The notes: generated from the sequence alone by a model not told the origin. DNA of 38,216 nucleotides from Parachlamydiales bacterium (GCA_020051235.1 JAGVJG010000152.1:1-38216), one strand, 5' to 3'; positions 1 to 8,718 are shown, counted from the first letter of the stretch. A program made the numbers and translations.

Positions 1-183
1 GCCAAAATCGCGTATGCGAGCGATGGGCGTGCTTTAGGCACGTTCGAGCGAGAGCCCCGTTATGCGGTATACGCGCATTTGGGCACGTCAGAAATGGCCT
101 TGGGGAGCGGGGGCGGCAGCCCCGACAAGTTTATTGGTCGGAAAATGCGTCAGCATTTTTTGACAAATCTCGAGTAGAAATCT
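1..183 (-). repeat. GC-rich dispersed repeat, copy 1 (cut by the contig start)
   Basis: Read on the minus strand, this stretch matches 30904-31146 on the plus strand over most of its length. Shared blocks include the end sequence CTACTCGAGA, then TTGTCAAAAAATGCTGACGC, GTCGGGGCTGCCGCCCC, CCATTTCTGACGTGCCCAAA and GGGCTCTCGCTCGAA. The copies differ by substitutions and by indels that are not multiples of three, so the element is unlikely to be coding. The other copy continues about 55 bases beyond the point that corresponds to base 1, so this copy is truncated by the end of the contig. It is much more GC-rich than its surroundings. Confidence 0.85.
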
Positions 184-257
184 AATGAAACGCAGGACGG
201 TATTTAAAAGTTAATTTTTCTGATTTATTGAGGTTGTTCTATCTGATTAAGCTACCA

Positions 258-334
258 GCACTTTAGTGCAAATTGTTGCCCATTCGAACTTTTAAAGTTC
301 ATTTCTTTCAAGATTATCAAAACTTCATTATAAC
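258..334 (+). promoter_or_regulatory. Possible sdh promoter region with two short palindromes
   Basis: The 159 bases between the repeat and sdhC contain two perfect short inverted repeats: GCACTTTAGTGC (258-269) and GAACTTTTAAAGTTC (286-300). A -10-like TATAAC lies at 329-334, only eight bases before the sdhC ATG. If it is used, the transcript would be nearly leaderless. No clear Shine-Dalgarno sequence precedes the ATG. The palindromes could be operators; this is inference from symmetry only. Confidence 0.3.
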
Positions 335-342
335 ATAAGTTT

Positions 343-1236
343 ATGACTGATCAGACTCTACCAAAAGATTTCATCTGGCGCAGGCTGCACTCTTTGATGG
401 GTGTGTGGTTTGCTCTTTATTTAGCCTTCCATTTGTTGACCAACTCGCAAGCGGCATTGATGTTTGGCGAAGATGGAATTGGATTCGTAAAAGGTGTAAA
501 TGCCATTCACGAACTTCCGTTTTTAAATGTTATTGAGATAGCTTTTCTTGCTGTTCCAATTTTGATTCACACGATTTGGGGCATTCAATATCTCTTCACC
601 GCCAAATACAATTCTTTCGGTTATAACGGCAAAGATCCGTACTTACCTCAATATGGAAGAAATAGAGCGTATACTTGGCAGCGAATTACAGCCTGGATAT
701 TACTTGTAGGGGTTGCGGCTCACGTGGTTCATATGCGCTTTATTGAGTATCCTGCAGTAGCAAAAGAGGGATCGAAAAGCCAGTATGTGGTTCGTTTAGA
801 TGAAGATCCGGGTCTACATTCGCTGAAGGAGCGGTTGGGATATAAAATTTATACGTTTCAAAATGTCCAAGATTTTGAACAAAGTCATAATAAAGAAAGT
901 CCCTATGAGGAAAGTTTTGTAAAAGCCTTAAAAGAAAAACCGCTTAAACCCGGACAAATACTTGCTGTGGCGGATAATTTCGGAACGACTTCCTTATTAA
1001 TGGTGAGGGACACTTTTAAAAGCCCTCTCATGATCGCCTTGTATACGATTTTTGTTCTAACAGCCTGCTTCCATGCATTTAATGGATTGTGGTCTGCAAG
1101 TATTAAATGGGGAATCACATTGACTGCGCGTGCACAAAGAAACTGGTTGATCGTGTGCCAGGTGATAATGGCAGCCGTTGCTCTTCTTGGCCTTACAGCC
1201 ATATTTGGAACCTATTGGATTAATTTAAGGAATTGA
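343..1236 (+). CDS. sdhC: Succinate dehydrogenase cytochrome b subunit
   Basis: Membrane anchor of respiratory complex II (succinate:quinone oxidoreductase), which passes electrons from SdhB to the quinone pool. The 297-residue protein has five hydrophobic segments (about residues 17-38, 62-82, 113-130, 226-248 and 268-290). Conserved histidines such as those in LHSLMG, FHLL, HTIW and HVVHMRF are candidates for haem ligands. Length and segment count fit the B. subtilis type, a single large cytochrome b558, rather than the two small anchors SdhC/SdhD. It lies directly ahead of sdhA with one intervening base, forming an sdhCAB operon. A roughly 90-residue soluble loop (about 135-225) separates the third and fourth membrane segments. 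The ATG is the first in frame; no good Shine-Dalgarno sequence is seen. Confidence 0.9.
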   Translation: MTDQTLPKDFIWRRLHSLMGVWFALYLAFHLLTNSQAALMFGEDGIGFVKGVNAIHELPFLNVIEIAFLAVPILIHTIWGIQYLFTAKYNSFGYNGKDPYLPQYGRNRAYTWQRITAWILLVGVAAHVVHMRFIEYPAVAKEGSKSQYVVRLDEDPGLHSLKERLGYKIYTFQNVQDFEQSHNKESPYEESFVKALKEKPLKPGQILAVADNFGTTSLLMVRDTFKSPLMIALYTIFVLTACFHAFNGLWSASIKWGITLTARAQRNWLIVCQVIMAAVALLGLTAIFGTYWINLRN

Positions 1237-1237
1237 T

Positions 1238-3115
1238 ATGGCAAAAGAGAAAACAGCCATTGTTGTAGGTGGTGGATTAGCAGGCCTTGCGGCTGTAGTG
1301 CGACTTGCAGAGAATGGAGTAAAAGTTAAGTTAATCTCGGTTACCAAAGTAAAAAGATCTCATTCTGTTTGTGCGCAAGGGGGAATAAACGCGGCCATCA
1401 ATAACAAAGGTGAAAACGACTCACCCATCATCCATGCCTATGATACAATTAAGGGGGGCGATTTTCTCGGTGATCAACCGCCTATTCTTGAAATGTGTCT
1501 CGCAGGCCCTTCGATTATTTATATGATGGATCGATTCGGATGTCCTTTTAACCGAACTAAAGAAGGGAATCTCGACTTTAGACGATTTGGAGGCACTCTT
1601 TACAACCGAACCGCTTTTTGTGGCGCTTCAACCGGACAGCAGCTTCTTTATGCGTTAGATGAGCAAGTTAGACGGTATGAAGTGAAGGGGCTTGTAGAAA
1701 AATTTGAGCATCATGAGTTCATGCGTTTGATTACAGATTCTGAAGGACGGGCGCGCGGCATCGTGATGCAGGATCTATTCAATCTAAAACTGGAAACATT
1801 AATTGCAGATGCAGTGGTGATTGCCACAGGGGGCCTAGGCCTTCTGTTCAAAAAATCGACCAATTCAACCTTCTGTACGGGTGCAGCAAATGGAAGGCTT
1901 TTCAAACAAGGGATGCATTATGCAAATGGGGAGTTTATACAAATTCACCCGACTGCCATTCCTGGAGAAGATAAATTACGATTGATGTCTGAATCTGCGC
2001 GGGGCGAAGGCGGAAGAATTTGGGTATACGGAGACAGCTCGAAATCGATTATGGGCCCTGATGGCAAAACGGTTCAATGTGGAAAAACAGGTGAACCTTG
2101 GTATTTCCTTGAGGAACTTTATCCCGCTTTTGGAAATCTTGTGCCTAGAGACATTGGCGCAAGAGTGATCTTAAAGATATGTGAGCTCGGTTTGGGTGTT
2201 GATGGCGGAATGCAAGTTTATTTGGATGTTAGCCACCTATCGGAGGAGAAGAAGAAAAAATTAGAATCGATATTAGAAATCTACCAAAAGTTTACAGGCG
2301 ACGATCCAAGAAAAGTGCCAATGAAAATCTTTCCTGCTGTTCACTATTCGATGGGGGGAGCTTGGGTCGATTGGCCTGCGGTAGATGATCCGGATAGAGA
2401 AACTCGCTATCGCCAAATGACTAACATCCCGGGTTGTTTTAATGTGGGAGAATCCGATTTTGAATATCATGGGGCTAATAGATTAGGAGCTAATTCTCTT
2501 TTATCCTGCATTTATAGCGGACTTGTCGTTGGAAATGAAATTCCACGATACTTAGACCAAAACTTTCCTGAGACTAAATCAAGTGATGTTGATCTTGCTG
2601 TTAAGGCAGAAGAAGAGGAAAGGAAACAATTATTCAATCAACAAGGCGATGAAAACGTCTTCCGTTTGCATGATGAGTTATCCGACTGGCTAGTCAACAA
2701 TGTAACGGTAAAAAGAAATAATATCGATTTATCAAAAACTCTCGATAAGATTTACGAAATAGAAGCTCGATCAAAAAAAGCTCCGTTGCTCGACACAGGG
2801 TTATTTGCAAACCAAAGTTTAGTTTTTGCAAGACAGTTTCAACCGATGCTTGATCTTGCAAAAGTCATTACACGAGGCGCTCTTTTAAGAGATGAGTCGC
2901 GAGGCTCACACTTTAAAGAGGAGTTTCCGAAAAGAGACGATGAAAATTGGCTTAAGACAACCATTGCGAGCTATAATTCAAGCGGAGTTCCCGATTTTAA
3001 TTACAAACCTGTCGATACACGCCATTTAAAACCCGTTTTAAGGGACTATAGCCAAGCAAAAAAAGTAGTTCCTCATTTAGAAAATGTGCCCTCAAACATA
3101 AAACTCCCCTTATAG
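1238..3115 (+). CDS. sdhA: Succinate dehydrogenase flavoprotein subunit
   Basis: Catalytic subunit oxidising succinate to fumarate in the TCA cycle, peripheral on the inner face of the cytoplasmic membrane. The 625-residue protein starts with the FAD dinucleotide-binding motif VVGGGLAGLAAV (about residues 9-20). Next is the flavin region SVCAQGGINAA with its nearby histidine, then the substrate-binding segment HPTAIPGEDKLRLMSESARG with the catalytic arginine. The HGANRLGANSLLSC motif of the family follows, and a helical C-terminal domain. Length matches the B. subtilis/Bacteroidetes/chlamydial type. It follows sdhC by one base and precedes sdhB by nine; a GGAGTG sequence before sdhB serves as its ribosome site. 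No broken motif is seen. Confidence 0.95.
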   Translation: MAKEKTAIVVGGGLAGLAAVVRLAENGVKVKLISVTKVKRSHSVCAQGGINAAINNKGENDSPIIHAYDTIKGGDFLGDQPPILEMCLAGPSIIYMMDRFGCPFNRTKEGNLDFRRFGGTLYNRTAFCGASTGQQLLYALDEQVRRYEVKGLVEKFEHHEFMRLITDSEGRARGIVMQDLFNLKLETLIADAVVIATGGLGLLFKKSTNSTFCTGAANGRLFKQGMHYANGEFIQIHPTAIPGEDKLRLMSESARGEGGRIWVYGDSSKSIMGPDGKTVQCGKTGEPWYFLEELYPAFGNLVPRDIGARVILKICELGLGVDGGMQVYLDVSHLSEEKKKKLESILEIYQKFTGDDPRKVPMKIFPAVHYSMGGAWVDWPAVDDPDRETRYRQMTNIPGCFNVGESDFEYHGANRLGANSLLSCIYSGLVVGNEIPRYLDQNFPETKSSDVDLAVKAEEEERKQLFNQQGDENVFRLHDELSDWLVNNVTVKRNNIDLSKTLDKIYEIEARSKKAPLLDTGLFANQSLVFARQFQPMLDLAKVITRGALLRDESRGSHFKEEFPKRDDENWLKTTIASYNSSGVPDFNYKPVDTRHLKPVLRDYSQAKKVVPHLENVPSNIKLPL

Positions 3116-3124
3116 GAGTGTGAG

Positions 3125-3889
3125 ATGGAAAAGTTCATTTTAAAAATATGGCGCGGCTCTCCCGGAAAACAATATTGGGAGGAGTTTGAGCTTGAGCTTA
3201 AGCCCAGCTTGAATGTGACCGCCGCCCTAATGGAAATACGAAAAAATCCTGTAAACACAAAAGGTGAGAAAGTTACGCCCGTATCATTTGAAGCGGGATG
3301 TTTAGAGGAAGTTTGCGGCTCCTGCTCGATTCTAATTAATGGCTATCCAAGACAAGGTTGTACGGCCCTTATTAAAACAATAATTGAAGAGACAAAAAGT
3401 TCAACCATTACACTTGCTCCTTTTACAAAATTTCCTTTAGTAAGAGATTTGATCATTGATCGCTCTTCGATGTTTGAAAATTTAAAAAAAGTTCATGCCT
3501 GGGTTGAAGCGGACGGGAGTTTTATACAGGGTCCTGGACCCAAGATCTCTCCGAAAAAGCAAGAGGTCATGTATTCACTTTCTCAGTGCATGACTTGCGG
3601 CTGTTGCGTAGAAGCCTGTCCGCAGATGAATGACCATTCCGATTTTGTTGGCCCGCAAGTTATTGCTCAAGTGCGACTTTTTAACGCTCATCCTATAGGC
3701 GCAGAAGATAAAGAGGAGCGGATGCATGCAATGATGGAACCGGGCGGCATCAATGCTTGCGGCAATGCGCAAAATTGTGTTAAGGTTTGTCCGAAAAATA
3801 TCCCGCTGACCGATTCGATTGCTGCTGTGGGTCGAGATGCGACGATACAAGCATTTAAGGACTTACTAAGTTTTCCTGACCGTGACTAA
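3125..3889 (+). CDS. sdhB: Succinate dehydrogenase iron-sulfur subunit
   Basis: Electron-transfer subunit of complex II, linking the SdhA flavin to the SdhC haem and quinone site. The 254-residue protein shows the [2Fe-2S] ferredoxin motif CLEEVCGSCSILINGYPRQGC (about residues 60-80). It also has the two C-terminal cysteine clusters CMTCGCCVEACP and CGNAQNCVKVCP, which bind the [4Fe-4S] and [3Fe-4S] centres. All expected cysteines are present. The start is supported by a GGAGTG ribosome site just upstream. The stop codon lies inside the next gene, which overlaps by eight bases, so the glycosyltransferase downstream is probably on the same transcript. Confidence 0.95.
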   Translation: MEKFILKIWRGSPGKQYWEEFELELKPSLNVTAALMEIRKNPVNTKGEKVTPVSFEAGCLEEVCGSCSILINGYPRQGCTALIKTIIEETKSSTITLAPFTKFPLVRDLIIDRSSMFENLKKVHAWVEADGSFIQGPGPKISPKKQEVMYSLSQCMTCGCCVEACPQMNDHSDFVGPQVIAQVRLFNAHPIGAEDKEERMHAMMEPGGINACGNAQNCVKVCPKNIPLTDSIAAVGRDATIQAFKDLLSFPDRD

Positions 3890-5276
3890 ATTATTTTGGA
3901 TTGTTTTAGCCAAGACCCTGCTTTTAATAGCGTTTATCCTTTTTGGACCTCTCGGTTTAAGCCCCGATGAAGCTCAATACTGGACATGGAGCCAGCATCC
4001 TTCTTTAGGATATTATTCAAAACCTCCCGGCATCGCCTATCAAATCGGACTCACAACCTTATTTCTTGGAAATAATGAACTAGGGGTAAGGTTTGGATCT
4101 TTGATATTCGGCGCTTTGATGCCCTTCTTAATCTACTTATTAGCAAAACAAGTTTCTTTAAGTGATGAAGAAGCGTTTTGGTCAGGCGTCATTTGGTGTT
4201 TTATTCCCATCGGATTAATCGGATCACTACTTGCTATTACTGATGTTGGGATGATTTTCTTTTGGACGCTTGGGCTATATTACTTGCTTAAAGAGGGCGC
4301 TACACCAAAACTTGGGCTTATAATAGCTTGTGGAGCTCTTTTTAAATTTCCGATTTATTTCTTTTGGCTAGCTGCGCTTTTTTTAATTCCAATCGATAAA
4401 AAATGGATGAAAGCCCTTTTGATTTCCTTAGTGGGCCTTATTCCTTCACTCATTTGGAATATTCAAAATAATTTCGTAACTTTTAGGCACGTTTCTGCAA
4501 CCCTTCCTGGAGGTACCTCTGCTTTATTATCTCAGGGTAATCCTTTAGAGTTTATTGGAACTCAAATAGGCCTTTTATCTCCGATTTTATTTTTTATTTT
4601 TATGATCGGATTTATTCGCACACGGTGGGAAGAAACGCCGCGTCCCATTGTTTTTTTAGGTTTTATAACTATTTTTATTCTTGCAGTTGGAATTGTTACT
4701 TCCTTTTTCACCAAGGTGCAAGGAAACTGGATTATCTTTGCTTATCCTAGCGCAATACCCTTTTTAGTATGGGCCGCTACTCATCAATTCAGTAAAGGGG
4801 AAGATTGGCTTAGGATTGGGTTAGCGTTATCTCTTTTATTAATAATCGTCGCCTTATTTTTGCCTTATAAAATGAGTCCTTTTAAAGCCAATTTTTCAGG
4901 AAGACCCCTTACTAAAATTCTTGAAGAAGCAGGATATGATCCTGAAGAGCAGTATTTATTTTCCGACACCTATCAAACCACTGCTCTACTCTCTTTTTAT
5001 GCCCCGGGTCAAAAACAAGCCTTTTTCTTAAATATTCATGGCAATCGCCATAATCAATATTCTTTATGGCCGGGCGTTGAAACCACTTCTCTGGATAAAG
5101 AAGGGTATTTTGTCTCTCTTGAGAACAAAACCTCCACCGATCTTGCTAAGCTGTTAAAACCTTATTTTAACGCCGTTTTATCTAAGGGAACCTTTCCTCT
5201 CATAAATAAGCAAGTTCAAGTCCTTGAAACCTTTCAATATAATGGTAAAAAGCCCGATGAAGGCACTCGTTTCTAA
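3882..5276 (+). CDS. GT-C membrane glycosyltransferase, ArnT/PMT family
   Basis: Predicted polytopic glycosyltransferase that uses a lipid-linked sugar donor. The 464-residue protein starts GTG and overlaps sdhB by eight bases. About ten hydrophobic segments fill the first 330 residues; a soluble region of about 110 residues follows. The first periplasmic loop holds SPDEAQYWTWSQHPSLGYYS followed by KPPG, the acidic and YYxKPP motif typical of the ArnT/dolichyl-phosphate mannosyltransferase (GT39/GT83) superfamily; the Asp-Glu pair is the expected catalytic or metal-binding site. Acceptor and sugar cannot be told from sequence: lipid A, protein and other glycans are all possible. Position behind sdh suggests co-transcription without an obvious functional link. 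Confidence 0.75.
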   Translation: MTKLFWIVLAKTLLLIAFILFGPLGLSPDEAQYWTWSQHPSLGYYSKPPGIAYQIGLTTLFLGNNELGVRFGSLIFGALMPFLIYLLAKQVSLSDEEAFWSGVIWCFIPIGLIGSLLAITDVGMIFFWTLGLYYLLKEGATPKLGLIIACGALFKFPIYFFWLAALFLIPIDKKWMKALLISLVGLIPSLIWNIQNNFVTFRHVSATLPGGTSALLSQGNPLEFIGTQIGLLSPILFFIFMIGFIRTRWEETPRPIVFLGFITIFILAVGIVTSFFTKVQGNWIIFAYPSAIPFLVWAATHQFSKGEDWLRIGLALSLLLIIVALFLPYKMSPFKANFSGRPLTKILEEAGYDPEEQYLFSDTYQTTALLSFYAPGQKQAFFLNIHGNRHNQYSLWPGVETTSLDKEGYFVSLENKTSTDLAKLLKPYFNAVLSKGTFPLINKQVQVLETFQYNGKKPDEGTRF

Positions 5277-5296
5277 GTTCAAGAAATGATTAAGAA

Positions 5297-5321
5297 TAGG
5301 GTTTAAGGCCTAAATACCCTA
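5297..5321 (+). terminator. Short hairpin after the sdh/glycosyltransferase operon
   Basis: TAGGGT (5297-5302) pairs with ACCCTA (5316-5321), extended by TTA/TAA inside the stem. It lies 21 bases after the glycosyltransferase stop and before the small lipoprotein gene. No T-run follows, so it may be an attenuator or processing hairpin rather than an intrinsic terminator. Confidence 0.3.
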
Positions 5322-5347
5322 AAATAGTTCTGTAACAAGGAACTAAT

Positions 5348-5539
5348 ATGAAATACACATTATTATCACTTTTTCTTTTAACGAGCTGTGCAGCCGGTTC
5401 TGCGACTGCAGGATACGCATTAAAAGCTCAGTATGCTGACAATCTATCTGCTTGTGCCGAGCAACGCATTGTTGATCGCACCAAAGCTGAAATCATGTAT
5501 GAACTGAGAGCTCAAGAAAACGGCTATTACGCTAGATAA
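5348..5539 (+). CDS. Small predicted lipoprotein
   Basis: A 63-residue protein with a short N-terminal Lys-containing signal (MKYTLLSLFLLTSC) that ends in a lipobox-like LTSC, predicting signal peptidase II cleavage before Cys14 and lipid anchoring. The remaining 50 residues are small and polar, with an alanine/glycine-rich start followed by a helix-prone segment (SACAEQRIVDRTKAEIMYEL). A good ribosome site, AAGGA, lies seven bases before the ATG, and a strong hairpin follows the stop, so it appears to be a single-gene unit. I do not recognise a family; small entericidin-like or chlamydia-specific lipoproteins are comparable only in size. Confidence 0.65.
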   Translation: MKYTLLSLFLLTSCAAGSATAGYALKAQYADNLSACAEQRIVDRTKAEIMYELRAQENGYYAR

Positions 5540-5544
5540 TTAAT

Positions 5545-5570
5545 AAGGAAGAAGATAACCCTTCTTCCTT
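5545..5570 (+). terminator. Strong hairpin after the lipoprotein gene
   Basis: A perfect 10-bp stem, AAGGAAGAAG (5545-5554) with CTTCTTCCTT (5561-5570) and loop ATAACC, begins six bases after the lipoprotein stop codon. The flanks continue pyrimidine-rich and T-rich (CTTCTTATTA). It separates this gene from the operon that begins at 5644. Confidence 0.65.
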
Positions 5571-5643
5571 CTTCTTATTAAAGTTCAATTAATTTAATCC
5601 CTTACCATAATTAAATAAATTTTTTTAGTGTAGAATGGTGTTT

Positions 5644-6747
5644 ATGGTTAAACACTGTAAAAATTGTTTACTGATAGAAACATTTCCGAATGCTGATCTT
5701 AATTCGGATTCTATTTGTAGATTTTGCAGAGAATATGATGTAGATCAAAACAAAATCGAAGAACAACAAAGACAAATCTATGAAAAAGATCTTGAAACCA
5801 CCCTCAAAAATGTAAAATCCTCCAAAGGCTATCACGCCCTTGTGTGCCTCAGTGGTGGTAAAGACAGTACCTATTTGCTCTATAAACTCAAAGTTGAATA
5901 CGGACTAAATGTCCTCGCTTTTACTACCGATGTAAATCTTCCCGAGATAGCCTGGAAAAATATTAATAAAACGATTCAAACCCTTGGGGTGGATCACGAA
6001 ATATTTAGGCCTGGCCCGGAGTTTTACAACAAAATCTTTAGATATTTACTTAGCAATCAAGAAGAAAGGGGAGCGGTGTATTCCGTTTCTTATGTTTATG
6101 CTCCTCTTTTTGAAGGAGATGCTATTCGTCTCGCCATTCAAAAAAATATCCCATTAATATTTGCAGGTTATTCTCCGGGCCAACCGGAAGTAGAAAGAAT
6201 GCGCTACGAGTATTCTAAAGAACTAATAGAAAATACGGATTGGACTCCCCCAAAGATTAAAGAGAGTGGTTTTTTTACAGATGAAGAGTTAGATAAATTT
6301 TATAACCCTCTAAAAGAACAAATCAGAGGAAATTTTCCGCGATACATAGCTCCCTTTCATGCCTGGAAATATAATCAAGAAGAGATAATGAAAAAAGTGT
6401 ATGAACTTGGGTTAATTGAAAAGAAGGCTTATGCAAGCCCCATTTTAAGTAATTATCCCATCAATTGGTTATTGATGTACTCAGACTTAATAAATTTTGG
6501 TTATAACCCCTATCTCCCCGAATTTGCAAAATTAATTAGAGAGGGAAAAGCAAATCGATTCTATTGGAAAATTGCGCAACCTCTGGTTAATTTTATGATA
6601 AGACACAAAATTTTCTTAGGTAAAGAAGTTAAAAAACAGCAAGATATTTTAGGAATAAAAGATGAAGAGTTGAAGATCACCTGTGAAAAAGGCAGTTATG
6701 ATCCCATTGTTAATTCTTCAGTTACAGAGTATGCTAAGAGCAAATAA
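5644..6747 (+). CDS. PP-loop ATPase, N-acetyl sugar amidotransferase-like
   Basis: Member of the adenine-nucleotide alpha-hydrolase (PP-loop) superfamily, which adenylates a carbonyl oxygen so that it can be replaced by nitrogen or sulfur. The 367-residue protein begins with a zinc-ribbon-like pair of CxxC motifs (CKNC near residue 5 and CRFC near residue 26). The signature LSGGKDSTYLLYKL follows near residue 70, and a second conserved stretch is FAGYSPGQPE. This layout resembles WbpG/PseA-type sugar amidotransferases that make acetamidino sugars, but other substrates are possible. An in-frame ATG at 5635 would add three residues; a -10-like TAGAAT (5631-5636) overlaps it, so I prefer 5644. 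It leads a plus-strand set with an SDR enzyme and an aminotransferase. Confidence 0.65.
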   Translation: MVKHCKNCLLIETFPNADLNSDSICRFCREYDVDQNKIEEQQRQIYEKDLETTLKNVKSSKGYHALVCLSGGKDSTYLLYKLKVEYGLNVLAFTTDVNLPEIAWKNINKTIQTLGVDHEIFRPGPEFYNKIFRYLLSNQEERGAVYSVSYVYAPLFEGDAIRLAIQKNIPLIFAGYSPGQPEVERMRYEYSKELIENTDWTPPKIKESGFFTDEELDKFYNPLKEQIRGNFPRYIAPFHAWKYNQEEIMKKVYELGLIEKKAYASPILSNYPINWLLMYSDLINFGYNPYLPEFAKLIREGKANRFYWKIAQPLVNFMIRHKIFLGKEVKKQQDILGIKDEELKITCEKGSYDPIVNSSVTEYAKSK

Positions 6748-6779
6748 TTAATTTTAATATCAATTAATTGGATGAACTT

Positions 6780-7772
6780 ATGCCTTCAGTGATGATCATG
6801 GGAGCGAGTGGTTTTTTTGGTGGCCATATTGCTCGTAAATTTTTCAAAGAAGGATTTGTTGTACATCTAATTACAACAACTAATAGCAAGTTTTCCAATC
6901 TGAGTGATGTCCTAAATTCTCATCCTGATAAATTTAAAATACATTCCATTAAGGAACTTTCGGGCAATGATTTAGTAGGAATCGATTATTTTGTTCACAC
7001 AGGAATTCCCTATCCTCACTATACCATCAGTTGGAAAAAAGAATGGGAACATCAAAAGAACGAGCTCATTCGATTATTAGAAGTTTTGAAGATGAGTAAT
7101 GTGAAAAAATCCGTATTTGTTTCTGTAGCAGCTACCGTAGGCCATAAAAAAGAAGGCCATAAAAACGAAGATTCTCCTTATCAATCCCCTTCAAATGGAA
7201 CAGGGCTTGATATGAAAAATCAGGTTGAAAATATCATCTTTAGTTATTTTAAAAATGGGTTACCAGGAGTAGTGGTAAATCCTTGTCTGGCTTTTGGCGC
7301 TCATGATACTAAGCCTTCTTCCGGTAGATTTTTGCTAGTGTTATCAAAACTTCCTTTCTACGTATTTAAAGATCAGATTGTAAATATTGTTGATGTACAA
7401 AATGTGGCGGATTCAATTTATCAAGCCATACAAAAAGGAAATACAGGCTCTCGCTATTTAATTGGTTCAAAAAATGTATCTGTGGGTGAGCTTCAAGATA
7501 AAGTTTGCGAAATTGTGGGAAAAAGAAAACCCTTTTTTACAATGCCCAATCAATTAACAATTTTATATGCCTATTTTACTGAATGTTTGGGAAAAATACT
7601 CGGCCAGAAAAATCCCATTATCCCCGTCTTATCTCTTGATATTATTCGTTTCGGATCTAAGCCTGATTTTAATTTTGAAAAAATGAAAGACGAGCTAGGC
7701 GTAGTTCCTTCAGATCCTTATGTGGGTGTAAATCAAGCATTGGGGTGGTTTAAAGAAAAGAAAATGCTCTAA
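6780..7772 (+). CDS. NAD(P)-dependent epimerase/reductase, extended SDR family
   Basis: A 330-residue protein of the extended short-chain dehydrogenase/reductase superfamily, using NAD(P) to epimerise, dehydrate or reduce a sugar nucleotide or small-molecule ketone. The N-terminal Rossmann motif is GASGFFGGHIARKF (residues 8-21). Later come SVAATVGHKKEG, where a Ser/Thr and a Lys replace the usual well-spaced Ser-Tyr-Lys, and VVVNPCLAFGAHD with the NP motif of dihydroflavonol reductase/3-beta-HSD-like members. The usual YxxxK catalytic pair is not obvious, so activity is uncertain. A TTG at 6768 would add four residues, but the ATG at 6780 puts the Rossmann fold at the expected distance. The preceding gene ends 32 bases upstream. 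Confidence 0.6.
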   Translation: MPSVMIMGASGFFGGHIARKFFKEGFVVHLITTTNSKFSNLSDVLNSHPDKFKIHSIKELSGNDLVGIDYFVHTGIPYPHYTISWKKEWEHQKNELIRLLEVLKMSNVKKSVFVSVAATVGHKKEGHKNEDSPYQSPSNGTGLDMKNQVENIIFSYFKNGLPGVVVNPCLAFGAHDTKPSSGRFLLVLSKLPFYVFKDQIVNIVDVQNVADSIYQAIQKGNTGSRYLIGSKNVSVGELQDKVCEIVGKRKPFFTMPNQLTILYAYFTECLGKILGQKNPIIPVLSLDIIRFGSKPDFNFEKMKDELGVVPSDPYVGVNQALGWFKEKKML

Positions 7773-7788
7773 AAGCTATAATAAAGCT

Positions 7789-7803
7789 GGAGGCAGCGAA
7801 TTG
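7789..7803 (+). promoter_or_regulatory. Ribosome binding site that supports a TTG start
   Basis: GGAGG at 7789-7793 lies seven bases before the TTG at 7801-7803. No ATG with comparable spacing exists nearby in frame; the next in-frame Met is at about residue 17, inside the conserved fold. The site therefore decides for the TTG start of the aminotransferase gene. Confidence 0.7.
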
Positions 7804-8718
7804 GAATTTAAACTCCTTCCTTATTGCTTCTTTCATAATCGATTAATGCCTTACAACGAGGCAAAATTACCCCTAGCCATGCACAGTTTGCAATATGGCA
7901 CTACGTGTTTTACAGGCATAAGGGGATATTATCGCGATAAGGGACTTTTAATATTTCGATTAAAGGATCATTGGCAGAGACTCGTCAACAACGTCAAAAT
8001 TGCGGGCATTCCCTTCACCCTTGATTGGGATTTTTTTCAAGACACCATTACGGGCCTTATCAAGCTAAACAATCCCACCCATGACATTTACATTAGACCT
8101 TTCCTCTTTGCAGAAAATGAAGCCTTATCTCCTCGATTTGATGGGCTTGATTATCAACTAGCTGTCTATGTAATGGAAATGGGCGATTATTATGATACGA
8201 CTCGTGGGATGAAATTAATTACTTCCACCTGGAAGAAAAATTCAAATGCATCTATTCCTTCTAAAGCGAAGTTGGGGGGTGCTTATGTAAATGCGGCTTT
8301 GGCCACAACGGAGGCTCACCGCTTGGGTTGTGATGATGCGTTGATGATGAATGAATTAAATGAAGTAGTGGAAGCCTCGGTTGCAAATATTGCTATTGTA
8401 TATAAGGGCGAAGTGTTGATGCCAGATATAGGGGAAGAACAATTAGAGGGGATTACAAGAGACACGATTCTTTCATTTCTTCAAGAGGAAAAAATTCCTT
8501 TTCATTTTGGACCTATCGATCGTTCATTAGTCTATACCTGTGATGAGCTCTTACTACTTGGAACCGCTTCCCAGGTTATATTTACATATTCCGTTGATGG
8601 AAGACTAATTAATGCAGAGAATAAGCCAGGCAAAATTTGCCAAATTCTAAGAGATAAATTCAAAAAGTTGATCGATGAGGGAAAAAGCCCTTGGTTAACC
8701 CGTGTAGATTTGTTATAA
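7801..8718 (+). CDS. ilvE: Class IV aminotransferase, branched-chain (IlvE) type
   Basis: PLP-dependent transaminase of fold type IV, most likely moving the amino group between glutamate and branched-chain 2-oxo acids. The 305-residue protein shows YGTTCFTGIRGYYR (compare the YEGxRxY region of IlvE), then SKAKLGGAYVNAALATTEA around the PLP lysine. EVVEASVANIAIV (the E...NxF/I phosphate-contact region), LEGITRDTILSF and LLGTASQVIFTYSVDG complete the family pattern. 4-Amino-4-deoxychorismate lyase and D-amino-acid transaminase share this fold, so the substrate is inferred. The start is TTG with a good GGAGG. It ends 28 bases after the preceding SDR gene region begins a new ribosome site, and its stop codon overlaps the -10 box of the RNA gene that follows. 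Confidence 0.7.
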   Translation: MEFKLLPYCFFHNRLMPYNEAKLPLAMHSLQYGTTCFTGIRGYYRDKGLLIFRLKDHWQRLVNNVKIAGIPFTLDWDFFQDTITGLIKLNNPTHDIYIRPFLFAENEALSPRFDGLDYQLAVYVMEMGDYYDTTRGMKLITSTWKKNSNASIPSKAKLGGAYVNAALATTEAHRLGCDDALMMNELNEVVEASVANIAIVYKGEVLMPDIGEEQLEGITRDTILSFLQEEKIPFHFGPIDRSLVYTCDELLLLGTASQVIFTYSVDGRLINAENKPGKICQILRDKFKKLIDEGKSPWLTRVDLL

